In this document: positions 7,198 through 15,450 of the stretch, one piece after another
Position numbering within the stretch: the first letter of the stretch is position 1
Layout: the number at the start of each line of letters is the position of its first letter
DNA from: Bacteriovorax stolpii
Lineage (GTDB): Bacteria; Bdellovibrionota; Bacteriovoracia; Bacteriovoracales; Bacteriovoracaceae
Direction: 5' to 3'
Assembly: GCA_945905815.1 (NCBI GenBank)
Contig: CAMDQH010000031.1
Span: forward strand, 1-32,377
DNA: 32,377 bases
Translations under genes and position numbers: made by a program
Notes under the pieces: model-generated
Database searches by the model: none
What the model was told of the DNA's origin: nothing
What the model saw: only the letters and a program-made list of their open reading frames with translations

Positions 7198-8736
7198 ATG
7201 TCCGGTATTAATCATAATGAATCAAAAATGACCGAATCTATGGATGATGATTCAGAATCATCGAATCACCAAAAAAAAGGACGGTCTCAACTCGAACTTT
7301 TCTTTAAAAACTTCCACCCTATTTATCAACCCGAGTTTTTCTCAAATTTTGACGGGGGTAACTTTGTAACAATCCATATTGGGAAAAGAATGGTGACATT
7401 CAGACTTGGCTCTAGGATGTTTAGTGATTTTGTCATTAAGTGCCTTAGAGAGTTTGGATACAGGGGTGGACAAAGTAGAAAAATGGCAGAGTCGATTATT
7501 GATGAATTCCATGGTAATGTGGTTTTAAGTGGTATTAAAAAGAAAGTGCATATTAGGGCCAGCAAGTTTCAGGATATTGTTTTAATAGATTTGGCAGATA
7601 AGGAAGGTCGATTCGTTGAAATTGATAGAAATGGATTTAGAATTAAGGATACTTCCCCGGTTTCATTTCTTACTCTACCAAAACAACTTCCTCTTCCAAT
7701 ACCAGAAATCATTCCATTACTTGATTTTCTTGAAATCTGGAAAAAACTGTTCAACTTCAGGGATGAAAACGCTTTTTACATGGCACTAGCATATGTTGTT
7801 AAGATTTTACTGCCTTCAAGTGGGGCAAATCCAATTCTTCTATATGAAGGGCCACAGGGAAGTGGGAAAAGTACTGCATCCTCGGGGACAAAGCGACTGG
7901 TTGACCCAACTGAGCCTATGTTATTAAGTCCACCAAAATGTGAGCAAGATGTTTTGGTCATGGCGAGTAACGGGTATCTGTTATCACTAGATAATTTGTC
8001 CTATCTTTCACCTGATATGTCTGATGTTTTTTGCCGTGTTGCTACTGGTGGCGGTATTTCTCATCGCAAACTTTACACTGACGATGATGAAAAGGTTTAT
8101 GATATCGCAAGACCAGTTATCTTTAATGGAATTGAGGAACTTACAGAGAGGCCAGATTTCATTGAAAGAGCACTTATACTTCACTTGAAGCCTATAAGTA
8201 AGGAACATCGGATTTCGGAGTCAGAATATTGGAAGAACTTTGAGGAGTTATACCCTAAGCTTCTTGGTGGTATTTATACATTAGTGTCCCAAGCTATTAA
8301 GCATTTACCAGATATTCGTAATACAAATCTTCACAGGATGACAGAGTTCCATCGTGTCGGACTGACGTTAGATAGGGCATTTGGGTTCAAAGACGATTAT
8401 TTTACTGAAGTTCTAAACGCTCACCATGATGAGAAATTTCAAAATATTTTTCAAAATGATCTCTTTTGCCAAACGATCCTGCAAACTTTAGAGAAATTGC
8501 CCAGTAAAGAACTCAAAGGAACAATATCAGAACTTATGGATAAAATTTTCAAATCAAAACACCATAGGAACTCTGGTTTTCTTATTCCGAAAAGTCCACG
8601 GCAATTTTCTGGAAAAATTCAGAGGCATAAAATGGTCCTGGAAAGTAATGGGATTGAGTTTGGAAACCTCTCAAGAACTTCAAAAAGACGTGAAATGTTT
8701 ATTAGGCTAAGGGATGAATCTATGGATTCACTTTAA
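7198..8736 (+). CDS. phage/ICE-type P-loop ATPase (replicative helicase-like)
   Basis: A 512-residue protein. The N-terminal 150 residues are an accessory domain (FVEIDRNGFRIKDTSPVSF at its end resembles the family's 'GW.v....PVkF' border). Residues about 175-400 are a P-loop ATPase with Walker A GPQGSGKST at 218-226, a Walker B-like YLLSLDNLS near 261-269, the motif CRVATGGGISHRKLYTDDDE and a sensor-like RPVIFNGI and ERPDFIERAL segment. These motifs match the 'ATP-binding protein' family found in integrative elements and prophages next to primases or excisionases and related to helicases of the D5/DUF927 type. It probably unwinds or remodels element DNA. AAAGGA precedes the ATG by 7 nt. No primase domain is fused. 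Confidence 0.8.
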   Translation: MSGINHNESKMTESMDDDSESSNHQKKGRSQLELFFKNFHPIYQPEFFSNFDGGNFVTIHIGKRMVTFRLGSRMFSDFVIKCLREFGYRGGQSRKMAESIIDEFHGNVVLSGIKKKVHIRASKFQDIVLIDLADKEGRFVEIDRNGFRIKDTSPVSFLTLPKQLPLPIPEIIPLLDFLEIWKKLFNFRDENAFYMALAYVVKILLPSSGANPILLYEGPQGSGKSTASSGTKRLVDPTEPMLLSPPKCEQDVLVMASNGYLLSLDNLSYLSPDMSDVFCRVATGGGISHRKLYTDDDEKVYDIARPVIFNGIEELTERPDFIERALILHLKPISKEHRISESEYWKNFEELYPKLLGGIYTLVSQAIKHLPDIRNTNLHRMTEFHRVGLTLDRAFGFKDDYFTEVLNAHHDEKFQNIFQNDLFCQTILQTLEKLPSKELKGTISELMDKIFKSKHHRNSGFLIPKSPRQFSGKIQRHKMVLESNGIEFGNLSRTSKRREMFIRLRDESMDSL

Positions 8737-8748
8737 TCACTTACTTTT

Positions 8749-8806
8749 GTCATAATTGTCATTTCGTCATTGGAAAAAGTAGATGACCAATGACAGTTCT
8801 GACGAA
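8749..8806 (+). repeat. three-fold GTCAT array, copy 2, with inverted partners
   Basis: GTCAT at 8749, 8758 and 8766 have the same 9- and 8-nt spacing as the array at 5944. They are followed by inverted ATGAC units at 8783 and 8790 and TGACGAAG at 8799-8806. GTCATTGG (8766-8773) and CCAATGAC (8787-8794) are perfect 8-bp arms with a 13-nt loop. Possible origin iterons or recombination-protein sites between the ATPase and integrase genes. Confidence 0.5.
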
Positions 8807-8850
8807 GTTTTTCAAGGTTCATTACTTTGACTTCCTAACGTGCTATTACC

Positions 8851-8877
8851 AGCTATCCTTCACAACGAAGGATAGCT
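8851..8877 (+). terminator. perfect 11-bp hairpin between the ATPase and integrase genes
   Basis: AGCTATCCTTC and GAAGGATAGCT are perfect arms around ACAAC, followed by CTTTG only, so the T run is weak. It may end the ATPase transcript or regulate the integrase. Confidence 0.55.
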
Positions 8878-8935
8878 CTTTGACAATAGAATATGGAAGA
8901 TCACAAAAGGTAATGGCTTTCTAACAGGAGTCATT

Positions 8936-10081
8936 ATGGAAATTAGAAATGGAAAATACAGAGAAATGATCTGGATGGGTAATAAGCTCATTAAAGGGCC
9001 TTACTTTAAAAGAAAGACAGATGCAGTAACTTGGAAAGCCAACAAGCTAAATGAAAGAACTAAGATGCAAGTTCTTGGGGATGATTACAAAACGCAAAGT
9101 AAGCTTTCTTTTTCCGAGTTTGCAATGAATTGGCTTGAGTTAAAAATAAGGCCTTCAAAAACTCAAAGCACTTACAAAGATTATGAGCGACTTCTTCGAT
9201 GCCATTTGCTCCCCACGTTGGGTACCAAATCGATGAAAGAAATTAGAATCAAAGATGCTGATCAGTTAGTTTCTTGGCATATCAAAAACGGGAAAAGTCC
9301 TAAAGGAGTACAAGATATTTTGACTCTTTTAAAACAGATTCTAAATTATGCTGAAAGAAGCGAAGAGATTGTTAAAAATCATCTTAGGCATTACAAAACT
9401 CCTAAGATTCCTGAAAAGCACTTCAAGTATTGGTCGGATTCTGAAATCAACAAATTTTTCCTCTGTAGTCGATTGGATCCCTACTATCCATTCTTTGTCA
9501 CAGCTTTCTATACGGGAATGAGAAAAGGAGAAATTGCAGCACTTAGATGGGAGTGCATTGATTTCAATAATAATCTGATCACTGTTAAAGGTACCTTAGA
9601 TAAATTTGGTCATAGAGAATCTACTAAATCTGGTCGAATCAGATACGTTCCTATGAATGACTTCTTAAAAGGAATCATTATTGAGCTTTTCAAAAAGCGG
9701 TCTACCAATACTGAATACGTATTCTTTTTCAAAGATCAGCCAATAGATACTAATCATCTCTATCGAGTGTTTAAGAGCTACCAAAAGAAGGCCGGGATCA
9801 CGAACCAAATCAGGGTACATGATACGAGACATACGTTTGCATCTCAGTACATGATGAAGGGTCTTGGAAGCCTTTATGACTTAAGCCAGATTTTAGGCCA
9901 CTCAGATACTAAAATGACACAGAGGTACGCACATCTTTCCCCACTTCACTTATCTAAAGCTACTCAGAACCTAAAATTTGGAATGGAAGGGGAACTTTCG
10001 AAAGATTTTACCCCTATCCTACCCCCGAAGCATTGTGGAGCAGATTTAGATGTGGGCTTAATGCTCATAGGAAGTGTGTAA
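8936..10081 (+). CDS. int: tyrosine site-specific integrase of the element
   Basis: A 381-residue tyrosine recombinase. Residues 1-50 form an Arm-type DNA-binding region, 57-155 a SAM-like core-binding domain (LSFSEFAMNWLELKIRPSKT, then STYKDYERLL), and 165-350 the catalytic domain. Catalytic residues can all be seen: Arg196 in GMRKGE, His295 and Arg298 in HDTRH, His322 in LGHSD and the nucleophile Tyr331 in QRYAHLS. AACAGGAG lies upstream of the ATG. The gene points at the tRNA-Leu whose 3' end forms the att site, the usual arrangement. The last 30 residues (from about 352) overlap the right-end 21-bp repeat. Confidence 0.95.
   Translation: MEIRNGKYREMIWMGNKLIKGPYFKRKTDAVTWKANKLNERTKMQVLGDDYKTQSKLSFSEFAMNWLELKIRPSKTQSTYKDYERLLRCHLLPTLGTKSMKEIRIKDADQLVSWHIKNGKSPKGVQDILTLLKQILNYAERSEEIVKNHLRHYKTPKIPEKHFKYWSDSEINKFFLCSRLDPYYPFFVTAFYTGMRKGEIAALRWECIDFNNNLITVKGTLDKFGHRESTKSGRIRYVPMNDFLKGIIIELFKKRSTNTEYVFFFKDQPIDTNHLYRVFKSYQKKAGITNQIRVHDTRHTFASQYMMKGLGSLYDLSQILGHSDTKMTQRYAHLSPLHLSKATQNLKFGMEGELSKDFTPILPPKHCGADLDVGLMLIGSV
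10006..10026 (+). repeat. candidate integrase arm site, right copy
   Basis: TTTTACCCC-N4-CTACCCCC, 18 of 21 bases identical to the left copy at 4338-4358 and in the same orientation. It lies inside the 3' end of the integrase gene, 118 bp from the right att repeat. Confidence 0.45.
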
Positions 10082-10094
10082 CTGGCTGAAAAAA

Positions 10095-10122
10095 AAAGCC
10101 CCTGGCGCAAGGCAGGGGCTTT
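10095..10122 (-). terminator. element-borne terminator for tRNA-Leu
   Basis: On the minus strand, perfect 10-bp arms AAAGCCCCTG/CAGGGGCTTT with a CCTTGCGC loop are followed by a run of nine T. It stands directly downstream of tRNA-Leu and is a diverged copy of the terminator at 4131-4158 (27 of 31 bases identical over 10096-10126 and 4132-4162). It may also end integrase transcription on the other strand, where the trailing T run is short. Confidence 0.75.
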
Positions 10123-10144
10123 AAAAATACGCTCGTACATTTTA

Positions 10145-10161
10145 TGGTGCCCGGTGAGGGA
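10145..10161. repeat. att site, tRNA-proximal copy
   Basis: The 17-bp TGGTGCCCGGTGAGGGA repeat here is the true 3' end of tRNA-Leu (acceptor strand, part of the T arm and CCA) and matches 4180-4196 exactly. Confidence 0.85.
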
Positions 10162-10227
10162 CTCGAACCCCCACGCTTGCGCACTAGGTTCTAAGCCTAG
10201 CGTGTCTACCAATTCCACCAACCGGGC
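10145..10227 (-). tRNA. tRNA-Leu(UAG)
   Basis: The minus strand folds as a type II tRNA: acceptor GCCCGGT/ACCGGGC, discriminator A and encoded CCA; D loop AATTGGTAGA; anticodon stem CTAGG/CCTAG with loop CTTAGAA giving anticodon TAG (at 10191-10193); a short variable arm with a CGC/GCG stem; T arm GGGGG-TTCGAGT-CCCTC. It reads CUA and other CUN leucine codons. The 3' end is the integration site of the element, and its sequence is fully preserved, so the tRNA should be functional. Confidence 0.95.
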
Positions 10228-10282
10228 ACTGATATATGAATGGAGATGATATTCTTTGAAATCAAATAATCTGGCAAGGCTT

Positions 10283-12856
10283 TTATGCAGCCTGACCTGA
10301 GCTTCCTGGCTTTTGGGGCGCTGCGCCCTTCGCTTTATCTAGGTCTTTTTTCATTTTATCAAACTGATTCTGAAGGGCAATCTTGTCTTGGCGCAACTTA
10401 TTAGTCTCTTTTTTCATTTCGCCTAACTGATTTCGATTCTCAACCAGATCCTGGGTAAGCTTACGAACGTTATTTTCAAGATGGGCAGTTTTACCCTTAG
10501 TGCTTGTTTCATCAGCAACGATATCTTTCTTTTGGTTTTTTAGAGCGTCTTGGAGCTTAACTTCAAGTTCTTTTTGAATCATGATTTTTTGTTTTAACTG
10601 TGAATCCAGGAAATCATGCTGAAGCTGAAGCTTCTTCATGTCTTGATCCTGCTGTTGGTTACTTAAGTTTGCCAGCACTTCTTTCTTAGAATCATCCGCC
10701 GCTTTTTTGAGTTGTTGTTCAAGTTTGGCCTTGTCCACCTTAAGGACGTTCATGGCAGCTGAATCTAAAGCTAGCCTTTCTTGATATTTAGTTAAATCTT
10801 TTTTAGCTATTTCTAACTGATTTTTCATCTGATTATTGATTAGCTGTAAACGTTTGCTCTCGTCTTTTGATGAATCATCTTCGGTTTTGGCCCCAGGCTT
10901 TTGAATGATCTTCGTTTTATAAATTTCAATCATTTTTTCGTGGTTCATAACTTGTCTTTCTAGATCCCTGATCTGCTGAACCTGGTTTTGAGATTGACTT
11001 GCGGCCATAAGTTTACTGGTCTGATTAAGCTTCTTATTCAAATTACCTATTTCGAGAACTTTTTGTTCAACTAGTTTTGAAAAATCTTCTTTAGTTTTCT
11101 TGAACACAAGTTCTTTTGCTCTAAGGGATCGATTAATCTTATCAATCTCTGCAGAAAAGAATGTTTCTTTTTGAGACATTTCAATCCGCATTTTCCTAAG
11201 CTCAATTTCCTGCTCCCTCGATTCCTTTAGAAAGGTGGCCTCTTTCTGAAATACTTCTTCAAGTCTTTTAGTATCCTCTGCGCTCAGGCTTTTTTGAAGA
11301 GTCATCTTCTCCATAATTTCTGCTTTTAAAGCTTTGTCAGCAGAAGAAGATTCATTTTTACTAATAGCTGTTAATGTTGCGGCTTGAGCGGCTTGCGCTG
11401 CCTTCATTTGAATTTCTGACATTAGAGTCTTCGACTCTTTGAGTATTTTGACTTCACTCATAAGAGTTTTCATCTTAGACTTAAGAATTTCATTTTCAGC
11501 ATTAAGAGTAATTACTTTAAGATCAAAAGCTTTTTGAGCATCTTTACTCGCAGGAGTATCTACATCTATTTTATGCGAAGTTTGTTTGATAATCTGTGGA
11601 ATTTCAACATCGTTAAAATTTTTAAACTCTTCCTCGCTAAGATCATCCGCAGACTTGTTTAACTTAGAAGCGTAAGCGTGAAAACTACTCTTGATTGCAT
11701 CTGGCAATTCATTCTTTAAAGATGTAACTTTTAAATGATTTTCGCCTTTCTTTTTATCTTCAATCCCAGAAGATATCCGAAAGGCGTATTTTTCAACATC
11801 GAAGTCCTTAGGGCCAGAGATTTTAAAAGCCTTCTCTTCCTCTTTAGCACTGCCTTTAATAATGTTTATCACTTCTTCTTCAGCTTTACTTCCGCGAACA
11901 GTGGTCTTGAATTCTTCCTCTGCTGCTGAGGGGGGAAGAACAATTTTATCTGACAAATCACTAAGGGGTTGAGCATTTACTTGAAATGAGGTGATCCCTT
12001 CTGTTGGATAGCTTGTAATTGAGGCCGAGGCAGACAAATCATTAAATAATAGCCCACGATTTTCAGACTGAATCCTATCATCTTTAGTCCATAACCCAGT
12101 GATCACAGTTTTATTTACTTGACGTAGTAAGGTAAAATCAAAAAAATCACTCGATTTGACAGCAATATTTAAAAGGTACTCTTCTGCTTTTTTTGAAATA
12201 TTACTAGATAGGCTTGATGTTACGTCTTCTAAAAGAAGATCTTTGGTAAAAAAATGAAGTTGAACACCAAATACATCCTCAAAGTACCCATACATAACTT
12301 CAATTGGCATGCCCAATTTACTCTTATTCTTGAGCCCAGTCAGATACATGACTAAATGATCAAAAAAGGTTTTAATTGAAAGGCCACTCACGCCTTCAAG
12401 ATATGCACTTTGGACCATTTGATCGAGATATTCTCCCGTATTAAATGGATTCGTAATAATAAACGAACCTTTTTCTTTAAATGTGGGGTAATTATCACCC
12501 AAAGCAATTCCTCCAGACTCCTGTAGAAATTTATCCAGAATGAATGCACCTAAACTATTCTTCATCCAAAGTTCATCTAAAATGAGCTTACCATTTGAAA
12601 CAACAAAGTTCTGAAGATCTTCTACTGCTGTTAGAGAAATAATTTTTACATCTTTCTCTATAGTGTCGTACATATTACTTAAATTTGTAAAATCGTGAGT
12701 ATTCTTAGTCAGGACATGTGTCCATATGTGACTTGTATTGTCTGATTCAGGATCAACGATAACTATCTCTTTCTGGGCAAAGTAATTGGACAACTCTGGT
12801 GAGAGTTCACCAGCAAGGTTTAGAATGGCAAGTTTGGTTTTAACCATTTTGTCCAT
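10283..12856 (-). CDS. large coiled-coil protein of unknown function
   Basis: An 857-residue protein without signal peptide or membrane segment. Residues about 1-270 look globular with beta-alpha alternation (LAILNLAGELSPEL, IVIVDPESDN), perhaps a degenerate receiver-like fold. Residues about 330-430 are charged and low in structure. From about 440 to 840 there is a long heptad-rich coiled coil, heavy in Lys, Glu, Gln, Leu and Ala. The end is a flexible Gly/Pro/Ala tail (AAPQKPGSSGQAA). Its ATG shares one base with the stop of the upstream degenerate HD-GYP gene (TAATG), so the two are translationally coupled and probably act together. A structural or scaffold role is likely; the specific function is unknown. 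Confidence 0.75.
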   Translation of the reverse strand: MDKMVKTKLAILNLAGELSPELSNYFAQKEIVIVDPESDNTSHIWTHVLTKNTHDFTNLSNMYDTIEKDVKIISLTAVEDLQNFVVSNGKLILDELWMKNSLGAFILDKFLQESGGIALGDNYPTFKEKGSFIITNPFNTGEYLDQMVQSAYLEGVSGLSIKTFFDHLVMYLTGLKNKSKLGMPIEVMYGYFEDVFGVQLHFFTKDLLLEDVTSSLSSNISKKAEEYLLNIAVKSSDFFDFTLLRQVNKTVITGLWTKDDRIQSENRGLLFNDLSASASITSYPTEGITSFQVNAQPLSDLSDKIVLPPSAAEEEFKTTVRGSKAEEEVINIIKGSAKEEEKAFKISGPKDFDVEKYAFRISSGIEDKKKGENHLKVTSLKNELPDAIKSSFHAYASKLNKSADDLSEEEFKNFNDVEIPQIIKQTSHKIDVDTPASKDAQKAFDLKVITLNAENEILKSKMKTLMSEVKILKESKTLMSEIQMKAAQAAQAATLTAISKNESSSADKALKAEIMEKMTLQKSLSAEDTKRLEEVFQKEATFLKESREQEIELRKMRIEMSQKETFFSAEIDKINRSLRAKELVFKKTKEDFSKLVEQKVLEIGNLNKKLNQTSKLMAASQSQNQVQQIRDLERQVMNHEKMIEIYKTKIIQKPGAKTEDDSSKDESKRLQLINNQMKNQLEIAKKDLTKYQERLALDSAAMNVLKVDKAKLEQQLKKAADDSKKEVLANLSNQQQDQDMKKLQLQHDFLDSQLKQKIMIQKELEVKLQDALKNQKKDIVADETSTKGKTAHLENNVRKLTQDLVENRNQLGEMKKETNKLRQDKIALQNQFDKMKKDLDKAKGAAPQKPGSSGQAA

Positions 12857-13857
12857 TAGCCCGCATTCTCCTTAAGCTTGAAAATATCACCTAATCCCAT
12901 GCAAAGTTTTTGATACACGCGGTGGACTGGTAGGTCTGACAGTTTCTGATTTTCAAAAGAGAATAAATAATTGATGACTTCACATTCGAATTTGTACTCA
13001 TCACAAATCTCAACCAATGAATCGGCCAATACGACCACTGCTTCCCAGCTTGAAACTTGCCCTTTAGGGATTCCACGAGGAAAACCATTTCCATTTGAAA
13101 TTTCATGTTGGTAAAGCGCAATTTCTATTAATTCCGGATAAGCAAAAAGATCAGAGTGATCCTGAAAATACTTATGGCCTATTACTGGATGCTGTAAAAA
13201 TACATTTAATTCTAAATCCGTTGCACCTTCGTTTTTCATCCACGCGCGACCTGAACCGGGAGCCTGATTTTCACGATTACAGGCTTCAGCAACAAAATAA
13301 CTATATTGCGAATCACATAATCCGAGATCCAGTCCGAGAGTCACATTATAAAAGTCCTTAATCATAGGATAATGATAAAAATCATTTGTGAAACCAATGA
13401 TTACAGCCAAGGCTGCTGAATAGAGTGATTTTCGAAATAGATGAAGATCAGTCTCATGCATTCTTTGCAGGTCTTCTGCAGGAAGTGCACAAAACTCATT
13501 ATAGCATGCCATTGCAAAACTCAAGAAGTGAACATCTTTTTCAAAAGTCCCTTTGAAGAAATCAACAATATCTTTGGTCTTCAATCGAAGATCTTTTTCG
13601 AATTGTAGATATTTAAGTTCTCGAAAAAGAGTTGTGAACTGAGCAGTGACGATATTATCTGTCACGGAAGAATACTCAAAAACTGTTTGAGCGGCAGCAT
13701 GCTTTTTTATAAAGGATTCATCAATTCTAATTCCGGGCTTCATCAAATAAAATCTTCGCCCCTCTTTCGAGCTAAGGTAAAGATGGCCATCACAGATGAT
13801 TTTTTTTGCAAAATCTTTTATGGGCATGGAGATTGTTTTTACATTTGTTGGTTTCAT
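12856..13857 (-). CDS. degenerate HD-GYP-domain protein
   Basis: A 333-residue protein. Residues about 1-110 are an N-terminal domain seen in front of HD-GYP domains (MPIKDFAKKIICDGHLYLSS). Residues about 120-330 follow the HD-GYP fold: HPVIGH at 223-228, YQHEISNGNGFPRG at about 249-262 and VVVLADSLVEI after it. The key catalytic HD pair is missing (the region reads DLGLCDSQYS), the HHE is QHE, and the GYP motif is GFP in NGNGFPRG. It therefore cannot bind metals in the usual way and may sense c-di-GMP or be a scaffold rather than cleave it. It is coupled by a one-base overlap to the coiled-coil gene at 10283. Confidence 0.75.
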   Translation of the reverse strand: MKPTNVKTISMPIKDFAKKIICDGHLYLSSKEGRRFYLMKPGIRIDESFIKKHAAAQTVFEYSSVTDNIVTAQFTTLFRELKYLQFEKDLRLKTKDIVDFFKGTFEKDVHFLSFAMACYNEFCALPAEDLQRMHETDLHLFRKSLYSAALAVIIGFTNDFYHYPMIKDFYNVTLGLDLGLCDSQYSYFVAEACNRENQAPGSGRAWMKNEGATDLELNVFLQHPVIGHKYFQDHSDLFAYPELIEIALYQHEISNGNGFPRGIPKGQVSSWEAVVVLADSLVEICDEYKFECEVINYLFSFENQKLSDLPVHRVYQKLCMGLGDIFKLKENAG

Positions 13858-13989
13858 TTTTATCCAGTATTTCTAAATACATATCGGGTATTGAGAGATG
13901 AAATTGAGACAAAAGACCCAGGAATCTTGAAGAGAGCAAAGTAGACGTCTCTAATCCACTATTGTAGAATTAAAAATAAAGGAATTTTA

Positions 13990-15450
13990 ATGAATATTCA
14001 GCTAATTGATTGGCTTTTTGTAATTGCATACGTGGTAGCTATCTTTGTGATTGCCTTGGTATCTAGAGAAACCATGCATGAAGCTGGCCTAAAAAAACCC
14101 GAGGAGATTGCTCAAGAGAAGTATATGGCAAATAAATCACTCACTTTTTTTGAGTCTATTTGCTCAATTATTGCCACGGAAGTCTCCGCTCTGACCTTTG
14201 TCGGGATTCCTGCGTTTGCCTTCAAAAACAACTTTTCTTTTATCCAAATTTATATCGGTGCCATAGCTGCTCGATTTATAATTGCCTTTGTATTTTTGCC
14301 TAGAGTTTACGATCAGGGACTTACTATCTACGAAGTGATGGCGAAGGCCACTGGACTTCCATCGGGTCGAAGAACAGTTGCTCTATTCTATTCTTGCAGC
14401 AAAGTTGTTTCAGTTGGTGTGCGCCTTTTCTCTGGTTCAATTTTAGTTGCACAATTTTTTTCTCTCTCAATTCCAATGGCACTAATAGGTGTGACACTTC
14501 TGACTTTGATATACATCCAGGTTGGCGGTCTCAAGGCAGTAGTAAGAACTGATATTTTACAATTATCTCTTTTTATCCTTGGCGGTGCCCTGGCCCATTA
14601 TTTGATTCCAAAGGTCAGTGGTCAAAACTGGGGTGACATGATGCTCATGGCACAGGCAGCAGGTAAAACATCTTTCGTAGATTTCACAAATCCATGGCCT
14701 TTTGTTATTGGCCTTATGGGGGGATTTCTTTTTGATATGTCGACCCACGGTGTGGACCAGGATTTTGCCCAAAGAATAACAGCAAATAAAAGTATTCGGG
14801 GCGGGCAGTATGCCATTTTCTTTTCGTCATTCATTTCAATAGGAGTCGGACTATTATTTTTAAGTGTTGGTGCCCTTCTTTGGTCACACTACCAAACACA
14901 CCCAATCCCAGCATCCGTTCCAAATGCTGACCACTTGTTTCCCCATTTTATTGTGAATTACTTTCCGACAGGACTTCGTGGGATTATGGTGGCAGGTGTG
15001 TTAGCGGCGACTATGAGTGTTTTGGATTCAACCATCAATGCTCTTTGTGCTACTTTTTATAATGATATATTTCCTGCTCGTGATCCAAAGAAAATGAAGT
15101 TTTATGCGTTCACCGATTCCATTCTCGTTGCTGGTCTAATTTTAATTGTGGCGTTGATAGCATCTAACAATGATGGATTGTTATTACTTGGCTTAAAGGC
15201 ACAATCATGGACAGGCGGATCACTCCTTGCTTTGTTCGTCTCAAAAGTCATTTTCAAAAAATGGTTTCAGTATCGACTAACACCAGTAAGTGTTATTGGT
15301 GCTTATGCGTTTGGAATGACCGGTGTTTACTTGAACACGCGTGTGCTTATGTGGGACTGGAACCTCAACGTCTATTGGGGATTTATCATGAGTACAATAT
15401 TTCTTAAGCTCTATTGCACTCTTAAACCAATGAAGCCATTGACTGCTTAG
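13990..15450 (+). CDS. sodium:solute symporter (SSS family)
   Basis: A 486-residue integral membrane protein with about thirteen hydrophobic helices and the sodium:solute symporter layout, including [19 protein letters not shown] in the early helices, [19 protein letters not shown] (a family signature region) and [21 protein letters not shown] in the later core. The family takes up sugars, amino acids, vitamins or nucleosides with sodium; the substrate cannot be told from the sequence. AAGGAATTTT precedes the ATG. It is divergent from the degenerate HD-GYP gene. Its last 29 nt overlap the 3' end of the ABC ATPase gene on the other strand. Confidence 0.9.
   Translation: MNIQLIDWLFVIAYVVAIFVIALVSRETMHEAGLKKPEEIAQEKYMANKSLTFFESICSIIATEVSALTFVGIPAFAFKNNFSFIQIYIGAIAARFIIAFVFLPRVYDQGLTIYEVMAKATGLPSGRRTVALFYSCSKVVSVGVRLFSGSILVAQFFSLSIPMALIGVTLLTLIYIQVGGLKAVVRTDILQLSLFILGGALAHYLIPKVSGQNWGDMMLMAQAAGKTSFVDFTNPWPFVIGLMGGFLFDMSTHGVDQDFAQRITANKSIRGGQYAIFFSSFISIGVGLLFLSVGALLWSHYQTHPIPASVPNADHLFPHFIVNYFPTGLRGIMVAGVLAATMSVLDSTINALCATFYNDIFPARDPKKMKFYAFTDSILVAGLILIVALIASNNDGLLLLGLKAQSWTGGSLLALFVSKVIFKKWFQYRLTPVSVIGAYAFGMTGVYLNTRVLMWDWNLNVYWGFIMSTIFLKLYCTLKPMKPLTA

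Larger units (their letters stand above)
4180..10161. mobile_element. small integrative element in tRNA-Leu(UAG), about 6 kb
   Basis: A 17-bp exact repeat of the tRNA-Leu 3' end occurs at 4180-4196 and 10145-10161. Between the copies lie an HTH regulator, two lipoproteins, an unknown protein, an AlpA/excisionase-like protein, a phage/ICE-type ATPase and a tyrosine integrase next to the intact tRNA. This is the classic layout of an element inserted by site-specific recombination in a tRNA gene. No capsid, tail, terminase, relaxase or type IV secretion gene is present, so it is a minimal self-integrating element, a phage satellite or a mobilisable remnant. Unique element sequence plus one att copy is 5,965 bp. 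Insertion is well supported; current mobility is inferred. Confidence 0.85.

Noticed and set aside
9964-10221. An 85-codon minus-strand frame over the tRNA-Leu gene and integrase end
   Set aside because: It starts inside the tRNA, runs antisense to the integrase and reads MVELVDTLGLEP, a common false protein from translated tRNA-Leu genes.
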